Source of the DNA: Clostridiales bacterium
GTDB lineage: Bacteria; Bacillota; Clostridia; Oscillospirales; Oscillospiraceae
NCBI GenBank assembly: GCA_020859945.1
Contig: JAJBVG010000038.1
Coordinates: forward strand, 1-53,572
Direction of reading: 5' to 3'
DNA: 53,572 nucleotides
A program made the translations under genes and the position numbers. This document shows, one piece after another, positions 25,801 to 33,699 of this stretch. A model generated the notes under the pieces. The model did not search any database and was not told where the DNA came from. It saw nothing but the letters and a program-made list of their open reading frames with translations. How positions within the stretch are numbered: the first letter of the stretch is position 1; each line of letters starts with the position of its first letter.

Positions 25801-26380
25801 CAAGGAAGCCTACGACGCCATGAACCGTATTCGGCTCCTTGTGGTGGTGCAGAGCAGCAAATTCAACTATCACTGCATCCCGGAGCTGAACCGGCTGATG
25901 GATACCGTTCGTGCCGGTCACGATGAACTGATGGCGAAAAAGCGGGATGAGCTGAAAGAGGTCATTCAGCAGTGCATGAGTGCCATTCACACCGCCGCAG
26001 GCGGCGACCTCCATGCCAGAGACGCCGTGCAGAAAGCCGACCAATACTACGACCAGAAGAAGTCGGAAATTGCCGCCGGTAAGACCCTGAACTATCTGGA
26101 CGGTCTGATGGTTCCCATGTGGCAATATAAAGACAACGCCCTTGCCCACATCGAGGCTCAACTGGCACCCCCGAAGCCGCCCGTTGAACCGCCCAAGCCG
26201 ATTCCCGGCGGCGGAAAGCCTACCCCGCCGCCTCGCAAGGTGTACAAGACCATGTACCGGCAGAGTATGTTCCCGGCCAAGACGCTGGAGAGCGAGGCCG
26301 ACATCGACGCATATCTGGCGCAGAGGAAACAGCAGATGATGCAGCTCCTGAAAAGCTGCGATGGCATCAAAATCCAGTAA
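22835..26380 (+). CDS. brxC: BREX P-loop protein BrxC
   Basis: 1181 residues, full length for BrxC/PglY. Walker A is GFFGSGKSHFL (70-80), and a Walker B-like LLFMIDEVGQYV lies near 255. BrxC is an AAA-type ATPase needed for BREX phage exclusion and host methylation. The GTG start at 22835 follows AAGGGAGG, 15 nt after the brxAB stop, and pglX follows after 11 nt. The C-terminal part has a proline-rich linker PPKPPVEPPKPIPGGG before a conserved tail. The gene appears intact although the locus lacks pglZ and brxL. Confidence 0.85.
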   Translation: MLIRNMFADDINRKINGVVQVNQIVDDVVEREVKEYVITKELKKHFITFFNNYGDGFDNPTADIAVWISGFFGSGKSHFLKMLSYILENKKIGDTTTVEMFRRKFEDDPATFMLIDQATRYETQTILFNIDIEGSINKDKTAVLRVFAKMFYNHLGFYGENLKVAMLEQYIDQLGKTEEFRRVFEEKKGKPWVEQRRAFAFNGKAIIPTLMEVLDMSEEDATAWFRDKSSVEFSIAQLVNDIKAYVDSKPKNFRLLFMIDEVGQYVGTDTDMLLNLQSLTEKIGSELDGRVWVVCTGQEAIDEIIRVRADAFSRIQDRFKTRLSLSSSSVDEVIQKRILKKKADVTPRLESLYAENDSVLRNLFSFKGAILDINGYTGPSEFSENFPFVPYQFIILQKALNEIRKYGNSGKNMSSGERSMLECFQIAGQLMQERDEMALAPFYLFYQPIHNVLDGSIRRVIERCQKAADTGAGIEDFDVNVLKLLYLIRYVNDIPANVDNITILMAEDIQTEKITLRATVRESLDRLLSQNYIGRTGDTYNFLTDEEQDIQRGIRDAHVDTISIVERIAHMIFGDIYTAKKYRYGRYDFSFDQMVDGVTVGAITGGMRLKFLTVAADASEKLKLHLMAESSRQALVVLGDTPYYESLESAMKIRKYKKQRNINQLPQSVQNIISVQTDKATQLEAAAMEELKNAIVSAQFYVDGEQIEIKGGDAKSKLDQALEYLVVHVYDKLDLIAKHAQSDADIFAILSGTNQAIDGMEPNRDAAAEVEEYLIMQDRKRMPTSMADVQSRYQGIPYGWKEIDIAAVVALLIYHQKVTVKYGGATVQPNNPKLPDMLRKKSEIGKTSISIRKSPSLQKMKAAREFLREYFDVMDVPDDEDSLIAFIVDKFTAQKTHYEDLKSRYSNGRKYPDGPLVTESIQLISVVLSQQKDNIALIDRVLRDSEKLLDNKDDMQNVESFFKSQVQVFDAAFQMEADLRVDNDYLSTVKEAYDAMNRIRLLVVVQSSKFNYHCIPELNRLMDTVRAGHDELMAKKRDELKEVIQQCMSAIHTAAGGDLHARDAVQKADQYYDQKKSEIAAGKTLNYLDGLMVPMWQYKDNALAHIEAQLAPPKPPVEPPKPIPGGGKPTPPPRKVYKTMYRQSMFPAKTLESEADIDAYLAQRKQQMMQLLKSCDGIKIQ

Positions 26381-26391
26381 GGAGTGCCGCT

Positions 26392-27360
26392 ATGGATAAA
26401 AATGCGATAAAAAAATACGCAACCTGGGCGAGACGGGAGCTGATTTCCCGTGTGTCCCAGAAGGCTGCGTATTACGAAATTACAGAGGAACACCACGGCA
26501 AAGTCGGGGACGACCACATCGGTGGCCGGGTGCTGACCGCTGTGGAAAAAAACCAACGGGACGCCCTCATTTGCCGCATCCAGCGGGAGGGCTATGAGCA
26601 GGTCATGGAAGAAGTGGCCTATACCTGGTTCAACCGGTTCTGCGCTCTGCGGTATATGGAGGTCAACAACTACCTCCCCACCCATATCCGGGTGTTCACC
26701 GATGAGGAGGGCGCTTTCAAGCCCCAGATTCTCACCGAAGCCATCAATTTGGAGCTGGACGGGCTGGACATGGAGAAGGTCTATGCCTATAAGGACGCCA
26801 ACGAGCAGGAGCAGCTCTATCGCTATCTGCTCATCACCCAGTGCAACGCCCTGAGCAGCATCCTGCCGGGGATGTTCCAGAAAATCGAGGACTACACCGA
26901 GCTGTTGCTGCCGGAGAACCTGCTGCGGGAGGGGTCTGTCATCGAGCGGATGGTCACGCTCATCCCGGAGGAGGACTGGACGAATCAGGTGCAGATCATC
27001 GGCTGGTTGTATCAGTATTACAACGCTGAGAAAAAGGACGAGGTTTTCGCCGCCCTGAAAAAGAACGTGAAAATCACCAAGGAGAACATCCCCGCTGCTA
27101 CCCAGCTTTTCACCCCGGACTGGATCGTGCGCTATATGGTGGAAAACTCTCTGGGTCGCCTCTGGGTGGAGGGACACCCCAACGACGAGCTGAAAGCGGG
27201 CTGGAAATACTATCTGGACGAGGCCGAGCAGGAGCCAGAGGTGCAGGCACAGCTTGCCGAAATTCATAGGGAGTATTCTGCCCTGAACCCCCAGGACATC
27301 CGCTGTATTGAAATCCCCACTCAACTTTTAATACAATTTGGCGATAGCTTATGTGCCTGA
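26392..27360 (+). pseudogene. pglX: Truncated BREX methyltransferase pglX (N-terminal third)
   Basis: 322 residues of about 1,200 expected. The N-terminal domain is well preserved: TWARRELISRVSQKAAYYEI, FNRFCALRYMEVNNYLP and TQLFTPDWIVRYMVENSLGR. Similarity ends at ALNPQDIRCIE, just where relatives enter the SAM-binding motif (DPCxGSGH-like). The last 15 residues, IPTQLLIQFGDSLCA, are foreign. NPPY and all catalytic motifs are missing, so host DNA methylation by this copy is impossible. The break coincides with repeats at 27337-27412. Confidence 0.8.
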
Positions 27361-27412
27361 GTTCAGGTGGGGACAAATCCTCCGAGGTGGGGACACCTTT
27401 TGGCGATAGCTT
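27337..27412. mobile_element. IS-end-like repeats at the pglX breakpoint
   Basis: AGGTGGGGACA occurs at 27365-27375 and 27385-27395 (20-bp period), and TTTGGCGATAGCTT at 27337-27350 and 27399-27412. Multiple short repeats are typical of IS21-family ends, but no istA or istB remains. It may be the scar of a deletion. Confidence 0.4.
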
Positions 27413-27441
27413 GTTAGACTATATTCATGGAGGAATTATTG

Positions 27442-27810
27442 ATGAGTAATGAAAATAAATCTCGAAAAAACAAGATTCAGGAATCCTTCCTTGATACAGG
27501 AACAGATGCTGTAATAGATTGGGGAAATGATTTTATTAAAACAAATACGCCAAAAGCGTTAAATACAGTCACGGAGAAGGTTAAGGAATTAGTTTCTTCG
27601 ATAGCTAATAAAAGAAGCAAATCTCTTACTGATAGTATTCATGAAACAATATTTGCTGGTGTAGAGATTGGAGAGCAAAATAAAGAACAATCTTTTATCA
27701 AGGCTATGAGGGTATTGGAATACGATGACGAACAAATTTCCTTGATTTTGGAAACCTCTAGGAATTTCTTGGTGACGAGGGAAGAAGTCGAATCAGAAAT
27801 GCGAAAGTAG
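27442..27810 (+). CDS. Hypothetical protein (122 residues)
   Basis: ATG at 27442 with GGAGG upstream. It is charged and helical, with DWGNDFIKTNTPKALNTVTE near the start and EYDDEQISLILETSRNFL near the end; no transmembrane segment. Codon use is more A/T-rich than in the BREX genes, so it came from elsewhere. Family not recognised. It sits between the pglX scar and the recombinase operon, converging on it. Confidence 0.55.
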   Translation: MSNENKSRKNKIQESFLDTGTDAVIDWGNDFIKTNTPKALNTVTEKVKELVSSIANKRSKSLTDSIHETIFAGVEIGEQNKEQSFIKAMRVLEYDDEQISLILETSRNFLVTREEVESEMRK

Positions 27811-27818
27811 ATATTACA

Positions 27819-27865
27819 AAAGAGTTGCGTTGCCAGCAAGATATGAACTGAAAACGCAACTCTTT
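27819..27865. terminator. Bidirectional terminator
   Basis: AAAGAGTTGCGTT (27819-27831) pairs with AACGCAACTCTTT (27853-27865), a perfect 13 bp. A/T-rich flanks on both sides serve the convergent genes. Confidence 0.65.
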
Positions 27866-27873
27866 GCTTTAAT

Positions 27874-29454
27874 TTAGGATTTTATTTCCAGCCCGTTTTT
27901 AAACGTGAACCGAATATCGTCCTTCGAATACACAGTGGCATAATCCACCAGCGTGCACCATGCCTCCGGGTCGAATTTTGTCAGAATGGCCTTCCTTGAC
28001 CGGAGGGCCTTCTGAAAATCGGTGAGCGCCGCTCTCGAAAGTTCTTTCTGCTTAATTTGCTCGGTGACAGCGTCCAATTGTGCTTTCGTCACGTTGTACC
28101 GCTCCGTAAGAGCATCATAGCGTTGCTGGTATTCTCTCTGGTCGAGGGCATGATGGGCGTTCTCCGTTATGGCCTTCTGTACCAGTTCTGTGACAAGTGC
28201 CAGTTCATCGGACAAGCGGCCATGTTCTACGGAAAGGCTGTCAGTATCGTACACACTGGCTTTAACCAAGTCGATGTCCGCAATAATGGAGTCCCGGTTT
28301 TTCAGCAACTGATTGACTGCGGAAACGAACTTCTCCTCAATTTCTCCATCTGTCAGGTGGGGAGTGTGACATTTGGTATCCCCCTCAAATTTGTGATTGC
28401 ACTGCCAGACTACCCTTCGGTATTTGTCATTGGAGTGCCACACCTTCGAACCGTACCAACTGCCGCACTCCCCACATTTGATTTTCCCGGAAAATGTATG
28501 GATGCCGCTATGTCTGTATCTACCTGCGTTACGCTGGGCCATCTCCCGCTGCACCATCTCAAAGGTATCTGGGTCAATGATGGCCTCATGGTCACCTTCC
28601 ACATAGTACTGGGGTATTTCCCCCTCGTTGACCTTTGTTTTCTTCGTCAGAAAATCTGTGGTGAATGTTTTCTGGAGCAGGGCATCGCCTTTGTATTTTT
28701 CGTTTTGGAGTATGGACTTAACTGTAGACTGGCTCCATTTGTCTTTCCCTGCGGGGGACTTGATGCCTTCTCGTGTCAGTTGCGTGGCGATACCACTGGG
28801 CGTTTTCCCCTCCAGGAACAACTGATAGATTTTCCGGACAACTGCTGCCTGTTCCTGGTTGATTACAAGTTCCCCATTCGGGCCCCGGTCGTAGCCCAAG
28901 AACCGTTTGAACGGAACAGTTACCTTCCCGTCTGAGAACCGTTTCCGCTGGCCCCAAGTGCAGTTTTCTGAAATGGAGCGGCTCTCCTCCTGGGCAAGGC
29001 TAGACATGATGGTGATCAGCAGTTCACCCTTACCGTCAAAGGTCCAGATGTTCTCCTTCTCGAAATAACATTCTGTACCATTTTCCTTCAACTGGCGTAT
29101 GGTGGAAAGGCTGTCCACCGTGTTCCTCGCAAATCGACTGACCGACTTGGTGATAATCAGGTCTATCTTACCAGTCAGAGCGTCGGCGACCATTCGCTTG
29201 AATCCTTCCCGATGCTTGGTGCTGGTTCCCGTTATCCCTTCGTCTGTATAGACCCCCACGAACTCCCAGTCATCCCGTGCCTTGATGTAATTGGTGTAAT
29301 AATCGATTTGCGCCTCATAACTGGTGAACTGGTCATCGTGGTCAGTAGATACACGGGCGTATCCAGCAACCTTCCGCTTTGTCTGCTCTGTGATGGGCAT
29401 GGATGTAATTTGGGTGCGAGTAGCCGGTATCGTAGTTACTTTTCTTTGCGCCAT
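27874..29454 (-). CDS. Large serine recombinase 2
   Basis: 526 residues and apparently complete. The resolvase domain has VAGYARVSTDHDDQ with catalytic Ser36 and SRFARNTVD. The recombinase domain has KRFLGYDRGPNGELVI and a zinc ribbon FSGKIKCGECGSWYGSK; a coiled coil covers about 395-480. Such enzymes integrate and excise mobile DNA. The ATG overlaps the end of recombinase 1 by 19 bp, so they are made together. Paired recombinases suggest a Tn4451/TnpX-like or SCCmec CcrAB-like arrangement. Confidence 0.85.
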   Translation of the reverse strand: MAQRKVTTIPATRTQITSMPITEQTKRKVAGYARVSTDHDDQFTSYEAQIDYYTNYIKARDDWEFVGVYTDEGITGTSTKHREGFKRMVADALTGKIDLIITKSVSRFARNTVDSLSTIRQLKENGTECYFEKENIWTFDGKGELLITIMSSLAQEESRSISENCTWGQRKRFSDGKVTVPFKRFLGYDRGPNGELVINQEQAAVVRKIYQLFLEGKTPSGIATQLTREGIKSPAGKDKWSQSTVKSILQNEKYKGDALLQKTFTTDFLTKKTKVNEGEIPQYYVEGDHEAIIDPDTFEMVQREMAQRNAGRYRHSGIHTFSGKIKCGECGSWYGSKVWHSNDKYRRVVWQCNHKFEGDTKCHTPHLTDGEIEEKFVSAVNQLLKNRDSIIADIDLVKASVYDTDSLSVEHGRLSDELALVTELVQKAITENAHHALDQREYQQRYDALTERYNVTKAQLDAVTEQIKQKELSRAALTDFQKALRSRKAILTKFDPEAWCTLVDYATVYSKDDIRFTFKNGLEIKS

Positions 29455-31211
29455 GCTTTCCCACGCTCCTTCCTCAACTGTTTCATGTGTTCGCTCATCT
29501 GCTGTCTTCTTTCCGGCGGGTAGGCATCCTTGATGGATTCTTGGAATTTAGCTCTCTGCTCATCTGTCCACGGCCTACCCACGCGCTTTGGCGGCACCCA
29601 CTCACGGCTGTTCGTTGTCCCGTCTTTAAAGACGAATGTGACCTCTGATGCGGAGAGAATGTCGATGTGGTCAATCCGCTCACGGAATAATCCTTCATCG
29701 AACTCTGCTACGCCAAGTACATCCGCCGTCAACGATTTCAGTAAATCCTCACGCAGGCCGACGGTATCACAGCCATTATGCTCAGCGCATCTCCAATACC
29801 GCATCTTCCCGCCCTCGGCGTCCACCTTTTTCTGAAATGCTCCCCGGAAGTTGCAGCCGCAGTGGACGCATTTCAATTTTGCCGTAAAACAGGATGCTCC
29901 CTTCGGATTCGTACCTGTCTTTCTTCTCTGTGCTGACACTCTCGCTCGATATTCAGGAGTCCAGCAATCCTGGTGTCCTGTCGGAGTGCAATCACGCTCA
30001 GTGATCGTTCCGTCTTTCAGGTGGAACTCCAACTTATATCGCTCCGGTACGTTAATGATGTCAATTTGCTCCAGGAAAGCAGCGGAGTCAAATTCCTCCA
30101 GTCCCAGCACGTCACAACAGGCATCTATCAGCTTTTGCTGGATAATTGAGCCACCAACCGGGCAGCGTCCACCGACTTTCTTTCTTGCCCCACACATCCA
30201 GTACTCACGTGGATTTTTATCCGGTTGCTGGTTGTGGATGTAACTCACCCCGCAATAGGGGCACTTGATTTTCCCTGTAAAGCAGGTAGTGTTGAGTGCC
30301 TTATTTGCCAGAGGGCCAAGTTCTCTGCGCCGCGCCATCTCGTCCTGGACGAACTGAAAGGTCTCCATGTCGATAATCGGCTCGTGCGTGTTCTCTACAT
30401 AGTACTGTGGCAGTTCCCCGTGGTTATTCTTTTTATGTTTTGAAATGGGATCGGCAACATACTGCTTTTGAAGCAGGAGGTTCCCTGTGTAGGTAACGTT
30501 GGTGAGTATGTGGTGGATGTTGGAATCCCGCATGACACATCCGTTGATGCTGCGAATGCCCTCGGCTTCCAGTTCCCGTTCCGTCTCCAGCCGTGATTTT
30601 CCATCGAGAAAATTCTGAAAGATGCGCTTCACGATTGCCGCTTCTTCCGGTTCGACCACCAACCGGTCGTCTTTCCATCGGTAGCCCAGTATTCGAAAGT
30701 GGCCGTTTGGGATGCCTTCCTGCATCCGCTTTCGGATGCCCCACTTTACATTGTTGCTGATGCTGATAGACTCCTCCTGGGCAAAGGATGCCAGGAGCGT
30801 CAGCATGACCTCACCGTCTCCGGACAAAGAGTGGATGTTCTCCTTTTCAAACCACACCTCAATGCCAAGTTCCTTTAAGTGCCTGACCGTCTCCAGCAGG
30901 TCAAGAGTATTCCGTGCGAACCGGGAGATGGACTTGGTCAGAATGATGTCAATCAGTCCGGCCTCGCAGTCCGCTAGCATCTGTTGGAATTCTGCTCGGT
31001 CAGTTTTGGTTCCGGTTATGCCTTCATCGGCGTACACGCCAGCGTATTCCCACTCCGGGTTCTTCTGAATCAACTCGCTGTAGTAACTGATTTGAGCAGA
31101 GAGGGAATGGTGGAGCCGCTCACTTTCCACTGAAACTCTGGCGTAAGCAGCGACCTTCTTTCGCGCCGGTATGGCCGGTATCTGCGGCTCGATTTTCGTT
31201 ATTTTCTTCAA
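29436..31211 (-). CDS. Large serine recombinase 1 with two zinc ribbons
   Basis: 591 residues. Resolvase motif VAAYARVSVESERL with Ser27, GITGTKTDRAEFQQML and SRFARNTLD. Recombinase domain HFRILGYRWKDDRL. The first zinc ribbon is FTGKIKCPYCGVSYIHN; a second one, FTAKLKCVHCGCNFRG, lies near residue 450, so the C-terminal part is duplicated. The start is a TTG at 31211 after AAGGTGAT. It lies in one operon with the zinc-finger and SHOCT-like genes before it. Confidence 0.8.
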   Translation of the reverse strand: MKKITKIEPQIPAIPARKKVAAYARVSVESERLHHSLSAQISYYSELIQKNPEWEYAGVYADEGITGTKTDRAEFQQMLADCEAGLIDIILTKSISRFARNTLDLLETVRHLKELGIEVWFEKENIHSLSGDGEVMLTLLASFAQEESISISNNVKWGIRKRMQEGIPNGHFRILGYRWKDDRLVVEPEEAAIVKRIFQNFLDGKSRLETERELEAEGIRSINGCVMRDSNIHHILTNVTYTGNLLLQKQYVADPISKHKKNNHGELPQYYVENTHEPIIDMETFQFVQDEMARRRELGPLANKALNTTCFTGKIKCPYCGVSYIHNQQPDKNPREYWMCGARKKVGGRCPVGGSIIQQKLIDACCDVLGLEEFDSAAFLEQIDIINVPERYKLEFHLKDGTITERDCTPTGHQDCWTPEYRARVSAQRRKTGTNPKGASCFTAKLKCVHCGCNFRGAFQKKVDAEGGKMRYWRCAEHNGCDTVGLREDLLKSLTADVLGVAEFDEGLFRERIDHIDILSASEVTFVFKDGTTNSREWVPPKRVGRPWTDEQRAKFQESIKDAYPPERRQQMSEHMKQLRKERGKAWRKEK

Positions 31212-31259
31212 AGTATCACCTTCTTTCAGTAGAATTAATCACTCTAAAAGGCTGTAAAG

Positions 31260-31430
31260 TCAACGGTTTTCTGAAAATAATGTACCCAAAACCGGCTGGT
31301 ATTTTTCGAGCATGATTGTATCAATTTTTGCGTAATCCTCCTGCGTAATTTTGCCTTCTTCAAGCATCTGACGAAAGCACAGCATGGACGCCTGGTAGTT
31401 CTTCTCTGCTTCAAACTGTTTTTCATCCAT
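31260..31430 (-). CDS. SHOCT-like small protein
   Basis: 56 residues: MDEKQFEAEKNYQASMLCFR, then QMLEEGKITQEDYAKIDTIM. The short C-terminal helical hairpin resembles SHOCT domains and is common beside serine recombinases in Clostridia. The ATG at 31430 overlaps the end of the upstream gene by 8 bp, with GGAGG before it. Confidence 0.6.
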   Translation of the reverse strand: MDEKQFEAEKNYQASMLCFRQMLEEGKITQEDYAKIDTIMLEKYQPVLGTLFSENR

Positions 31431-31833
31431 TGCCGTTACCTCCCTTAAACCGGCTGCGAATATAGCAATCGTGGGAGCAGTATTTTCGACCGGCGTTGCC
31501 ATAGGAGACGAATTTCCTTCCGCAACCAGCACAGACGATAGTGTAATAAGCTTTGTGTTTTCCGCTGTCAGGGTGCGCTTTCCACCAAGCCCTGCGGCAC
31601 TCCGTGGAGCAGAACACGGGTTGCTTTCTTCCATGAACGACGGGGATGTCGTTGCCGCAAAACTTGCAGCGCAGAGCAACAGAAGAAATGGGTGCAACAG
31701 TCATAGTGGCTCTGTGCCGTTGGCAGTATTTTTTAACGGCATCCCGTGACGCACCGGCCTTGTCTGCTATCGTTGCATAGCTGCAGCCCTGTGAACGCAT
31801 ATTCTTAATCAGTGTTTTTTGCTCATCGGTCAT
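31423..31833 (-). CDS. HTH and zinc-ribbon regulator of the recombinase operon
   Basis: 136 residues. The N-terminal helix-turn-helix is IKNMRSQGCSYATIADKAG then ASRDAVKKYCQRH, similar to resolvase/sigma region 4 helices. Two cysteine clusters, CKFCGNDIP...FCSTECRRAWW and CAGCGRKFVSYG...YCSHDC, follow. It is the first gene of a four-gene recombinase operon and probably regulates it or assists recombination. GGAGG precedes the ATG. Confidence 0.7.
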   Translation of the reverse strand: MTDEQKTLIKNMRSQGCSYATIADKAGASRDAVKKYCQRHRATMTVAPISSVALRCKFCGNDIPVVHGRKQPVFCSTECRRAWWKAHPDSGKHKAYYTIVCAGCGRKFVSYGNAGRKYCSHDCYIRSRFKGGNGNG

Positions 31834-31924
31834 AGTGGTTTCCTCCGGGTATGCTAATAGGCGGACAGCATCCAGCCTCTACTTTCCACTGGAGAAAAAC
31901 ACACGATTTGAGCGAAAAAATTTA

Positions 31925-31984
31925 GGGAGCGTTGCAAAACAAAAAAACAGCAACGCTCCCGTTTTTTTGTTTTGCAACGCTCCC
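31925..31984. terminator. 24-bp perfect palindrome with a third arm in the loop
   Basis: 31925-31948 is the exact inverse of 31961-31984. The 12-nt loop (31949-31960) again contains GCAACGCTCCC, so the left arm can pair either with the loop (giving a terminator with GTTTTTTT) or with the far arm. It separates the recombinase operon from the metallopeptidase gene. The rest of 31834-32103 shows nothing else. Confidence 0.7.
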
Positions 31985-32103
31985 AATAAACATGATCTTC
32001 GGAGATTTGGCCCCCACCATAGCAGAGGTGCGTTTCCGCTCTTGCCTTCTTTGGTTACACCCCTGTTACAGTGTAACGGCATTCACAGAATGCATACCTA
32101 TTC

Positions 32104-32877
32104 TCATGTAGTACTTATGTTCTTATTTGCATATTCAAATCTAGCTTTCACTTTGTTTGCTAATGGAATCGAATTTGTAAGCTCACTTGCCATGAAACAT
32201 TGGGCCATGAATTCATGTATATCATCATTAAAATCATCCCGATATCTATCAAAGAGTTCCTGAATAATGCTGTCATCTGCAAGATTGTAATTATAAGCTA
32301 TGGCATGGCCAATTTCATGCAAGGTAAGGCGCTTAACAAACAAGTTCCCTTCTAAGCACTTAATTAGGGCCACATCGAAATCTGCGGATTTAATACATGA
32401 ATTCTTCTTCAACTGCTCCGAAAATATGGATTCTTTGGCATCCATGAATTCAGCAATTGATTTGGTTTGATGCGGATTTAGGTTTTTGTTCCCAGATAGT
32501 AATTGTTTGCATTTTCGTTCCAATAAATCAGCACGCTTTTTATTATCTTCCACTTTCTGTATTAGTTCGTTATTCTCTATCGGTAAATTAGACATTCTTA
32601 TATGATTGAATCCTATCAATTTATCGATATCATTATACCTTGCCATGTAATCCCTTTTGCTGTAAGGAATCCCATCCTTATCATGTAAATAACTATAAAT
32701 GCTGAATTTTTCATCATAGTGATCCCAATGGTAGAAATCGCACACAAAATTCAACTGCATTCCAGGATATTTCTCAATATATTCTTGAATTATCGACCTA
32801 ATACTTTGAATTTGATTGTCGTTAAGCCCATCACTTCTGCCCTTGATAAATTCAAAACGAATGTCACTAAAATTCAT
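32104..32877 (-). CDS. Orphan zincin-like metallopeptidase
   Basis: 257 residues. HEIGH at 187-191, in RLTLHEIGHAIAYNYN, is an HExxH zinc site; Glu222 in DDIHEFMAQCFM is a likely third ligand. The rest, with a charged helical region (about 105-130), matches nothing I know. The ATG at 32877 has AAGGGGATG upstream. It has its own strong promoter and low-GC codon use, unlike the phage genes next to it, which suggests separate acquisition. No signal peptide, so it is intracellular. Possible anti-phage or regulatory protease; this is speculation. Confidence 0.6.
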   Translation of the reverse strand: MNFSDIRFEFIKGRSDGLNDNQIQSIRSIIQEYIEKYPGMQLNFVCDFYHWDHYDEKFSIYSYLHDKDGIPYSKRDYMARYNDIDKLIGFNHIRMSNLPIENNELIQKVEDNKKRADLLERKCKQLLSGNKNLNPHQTKSIAEFMDAKESIFSEQLKKNSCIKSADFDVALIKCLEGNLFVKRLTLHEIGHAIAYNYNLADDSIIQELFDRYRDDFNDDIHEFMAQCFMASELTNSIPLANKVKARFEYANKNISTT

Positions 32878-32914
32878 GGATACATCCCCTTGTTCACCTA
32901 CATTTTGATAAGTG

Positions 32915-32943
32915 ATTTTATCATAAATCAAGAAATAAGTCAA
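32915..32943 (-). promoter_or_regulatory. Promoter of the metallopeptidase gene
   Basis: Minus strand TTGACT (32943-32938), a 17-bp spacer and TAAAAT (32920-32915). Confidence 0.75.
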
Positions 32944-32983
32944 AACACTCTTTAAACGCACATCTATGACTAGTTGATAAGAC

Positions 32984-33029
32984 TAAAAAAACAGCCGGAG
33001 ACGCATCACAACGATACGCCTCCGGCTGT
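32984..33029 (-). terminator. Terminator of the phage late operon
   Basis: ACAGCCGGAG pairs with CTCCGGCTGT and continues through a mismatch with CG/CG; read leftward it ends in seven T. Confidence 0.8.
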
Positions 33030-33036
33030 CCTCATC

Positions 33037-33699
33037 TTACCCCAGCAGCTTGCCCCAGGTGTTCTCCCCAACGATGCCGTCCACCGTGAGGCCCTGAGCC
33101 TCCTGATACTGTTCCACAGCATCCTCGGTCTTGCTGCCGAAGACACTGTCCTTATCCAGGCCGCAGCCCAGCGCATAGTTCAGCAGGATCTGCAGGACTG
33201 TTACCTGCTGGCCCTTGTTCCCGTTTCTCAGCGTGTCCATGTTATGCACCTCCGTTCCCTTCAGATATAATTCACGCTCCGCCTTGCGCCGATTCACCAG
33301 GCCGGACAGCACTTTGCCGCCCGTCTTGTTGTACAGCAGCATGGCATCCGCAATCTCGGACACCGTGCGGTTCTTGCACAGCTTCTTGAGGTTGGCCTGC
33401 CCACAGTTGAAGGCGAAGCTGGTCAGCGCGGAACGCTGGTTTTCGTTCAGAGCCGCCGTGACCGGCACATAGCTGGTCAGGCCGGTGCAGTCCCAGAACT
33501 TCTTCACATCGACTTTCAGCAGCTCGTTGGCCTTGGCGCTGGTGATTTTCATCCCCTTGCAGACAGCCACGCCGTCCACTTTGCCGGTATGACCGTAGCC
33601 AATTGTCCACACGCCCGCACAGTCCTGATAGGCGGTCAGCCGCAGGCCCTCGTACTGCTTGATAAGCGCGAGACCTGCGGCGTTGATGGTGTCACTCAT
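33037..33699 (-). CDS. Phage endolysin: GH24 lysozyme with peptidoglycan-binding domain
   Basis: 220 residues. The lysozyme active-site pattern Glu-x8-Asp-x5-Thr is seen in EGLRLTAYQDCAGVWTIGYG; FAFNCGQANL is also typical. The C-terminal 65 residues (GNKGQQVTVLQILLNYALGC onward) are a PG_binding_1 domain. It cleaves the glycan strands at lysis. The ATG at 33699 overlaps the holin stop by 8 bp. Confidence 0.85.
   Translation of the reverse strand: MSDTINAAGLALIKQYEGLRLTAYQDCAGVWTIGYGHTGKVDGVAVCKGMKITSAKANELLKVDVKKFWDCTGLTSYVPVTAALNENQRSALTSFAFNCGQANLKKLCKNRTVSEIADAMLLYNKTGGKVLSGLVNRRKAERELYLKGTEVHNMDTLRNGNKGQQVTVLQILLNYALGCGLDKDSVFGSKTEDAVEQYQEAQGLTVDGIVGENTWGKLLG

Noticed and set aside
25037-27324. 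Two long minus-strand frames (374 and 388 residues) opposite brxC and pglX
   Set aside because: Leucine/valine/histidine-rich mirror frames; no motifs.
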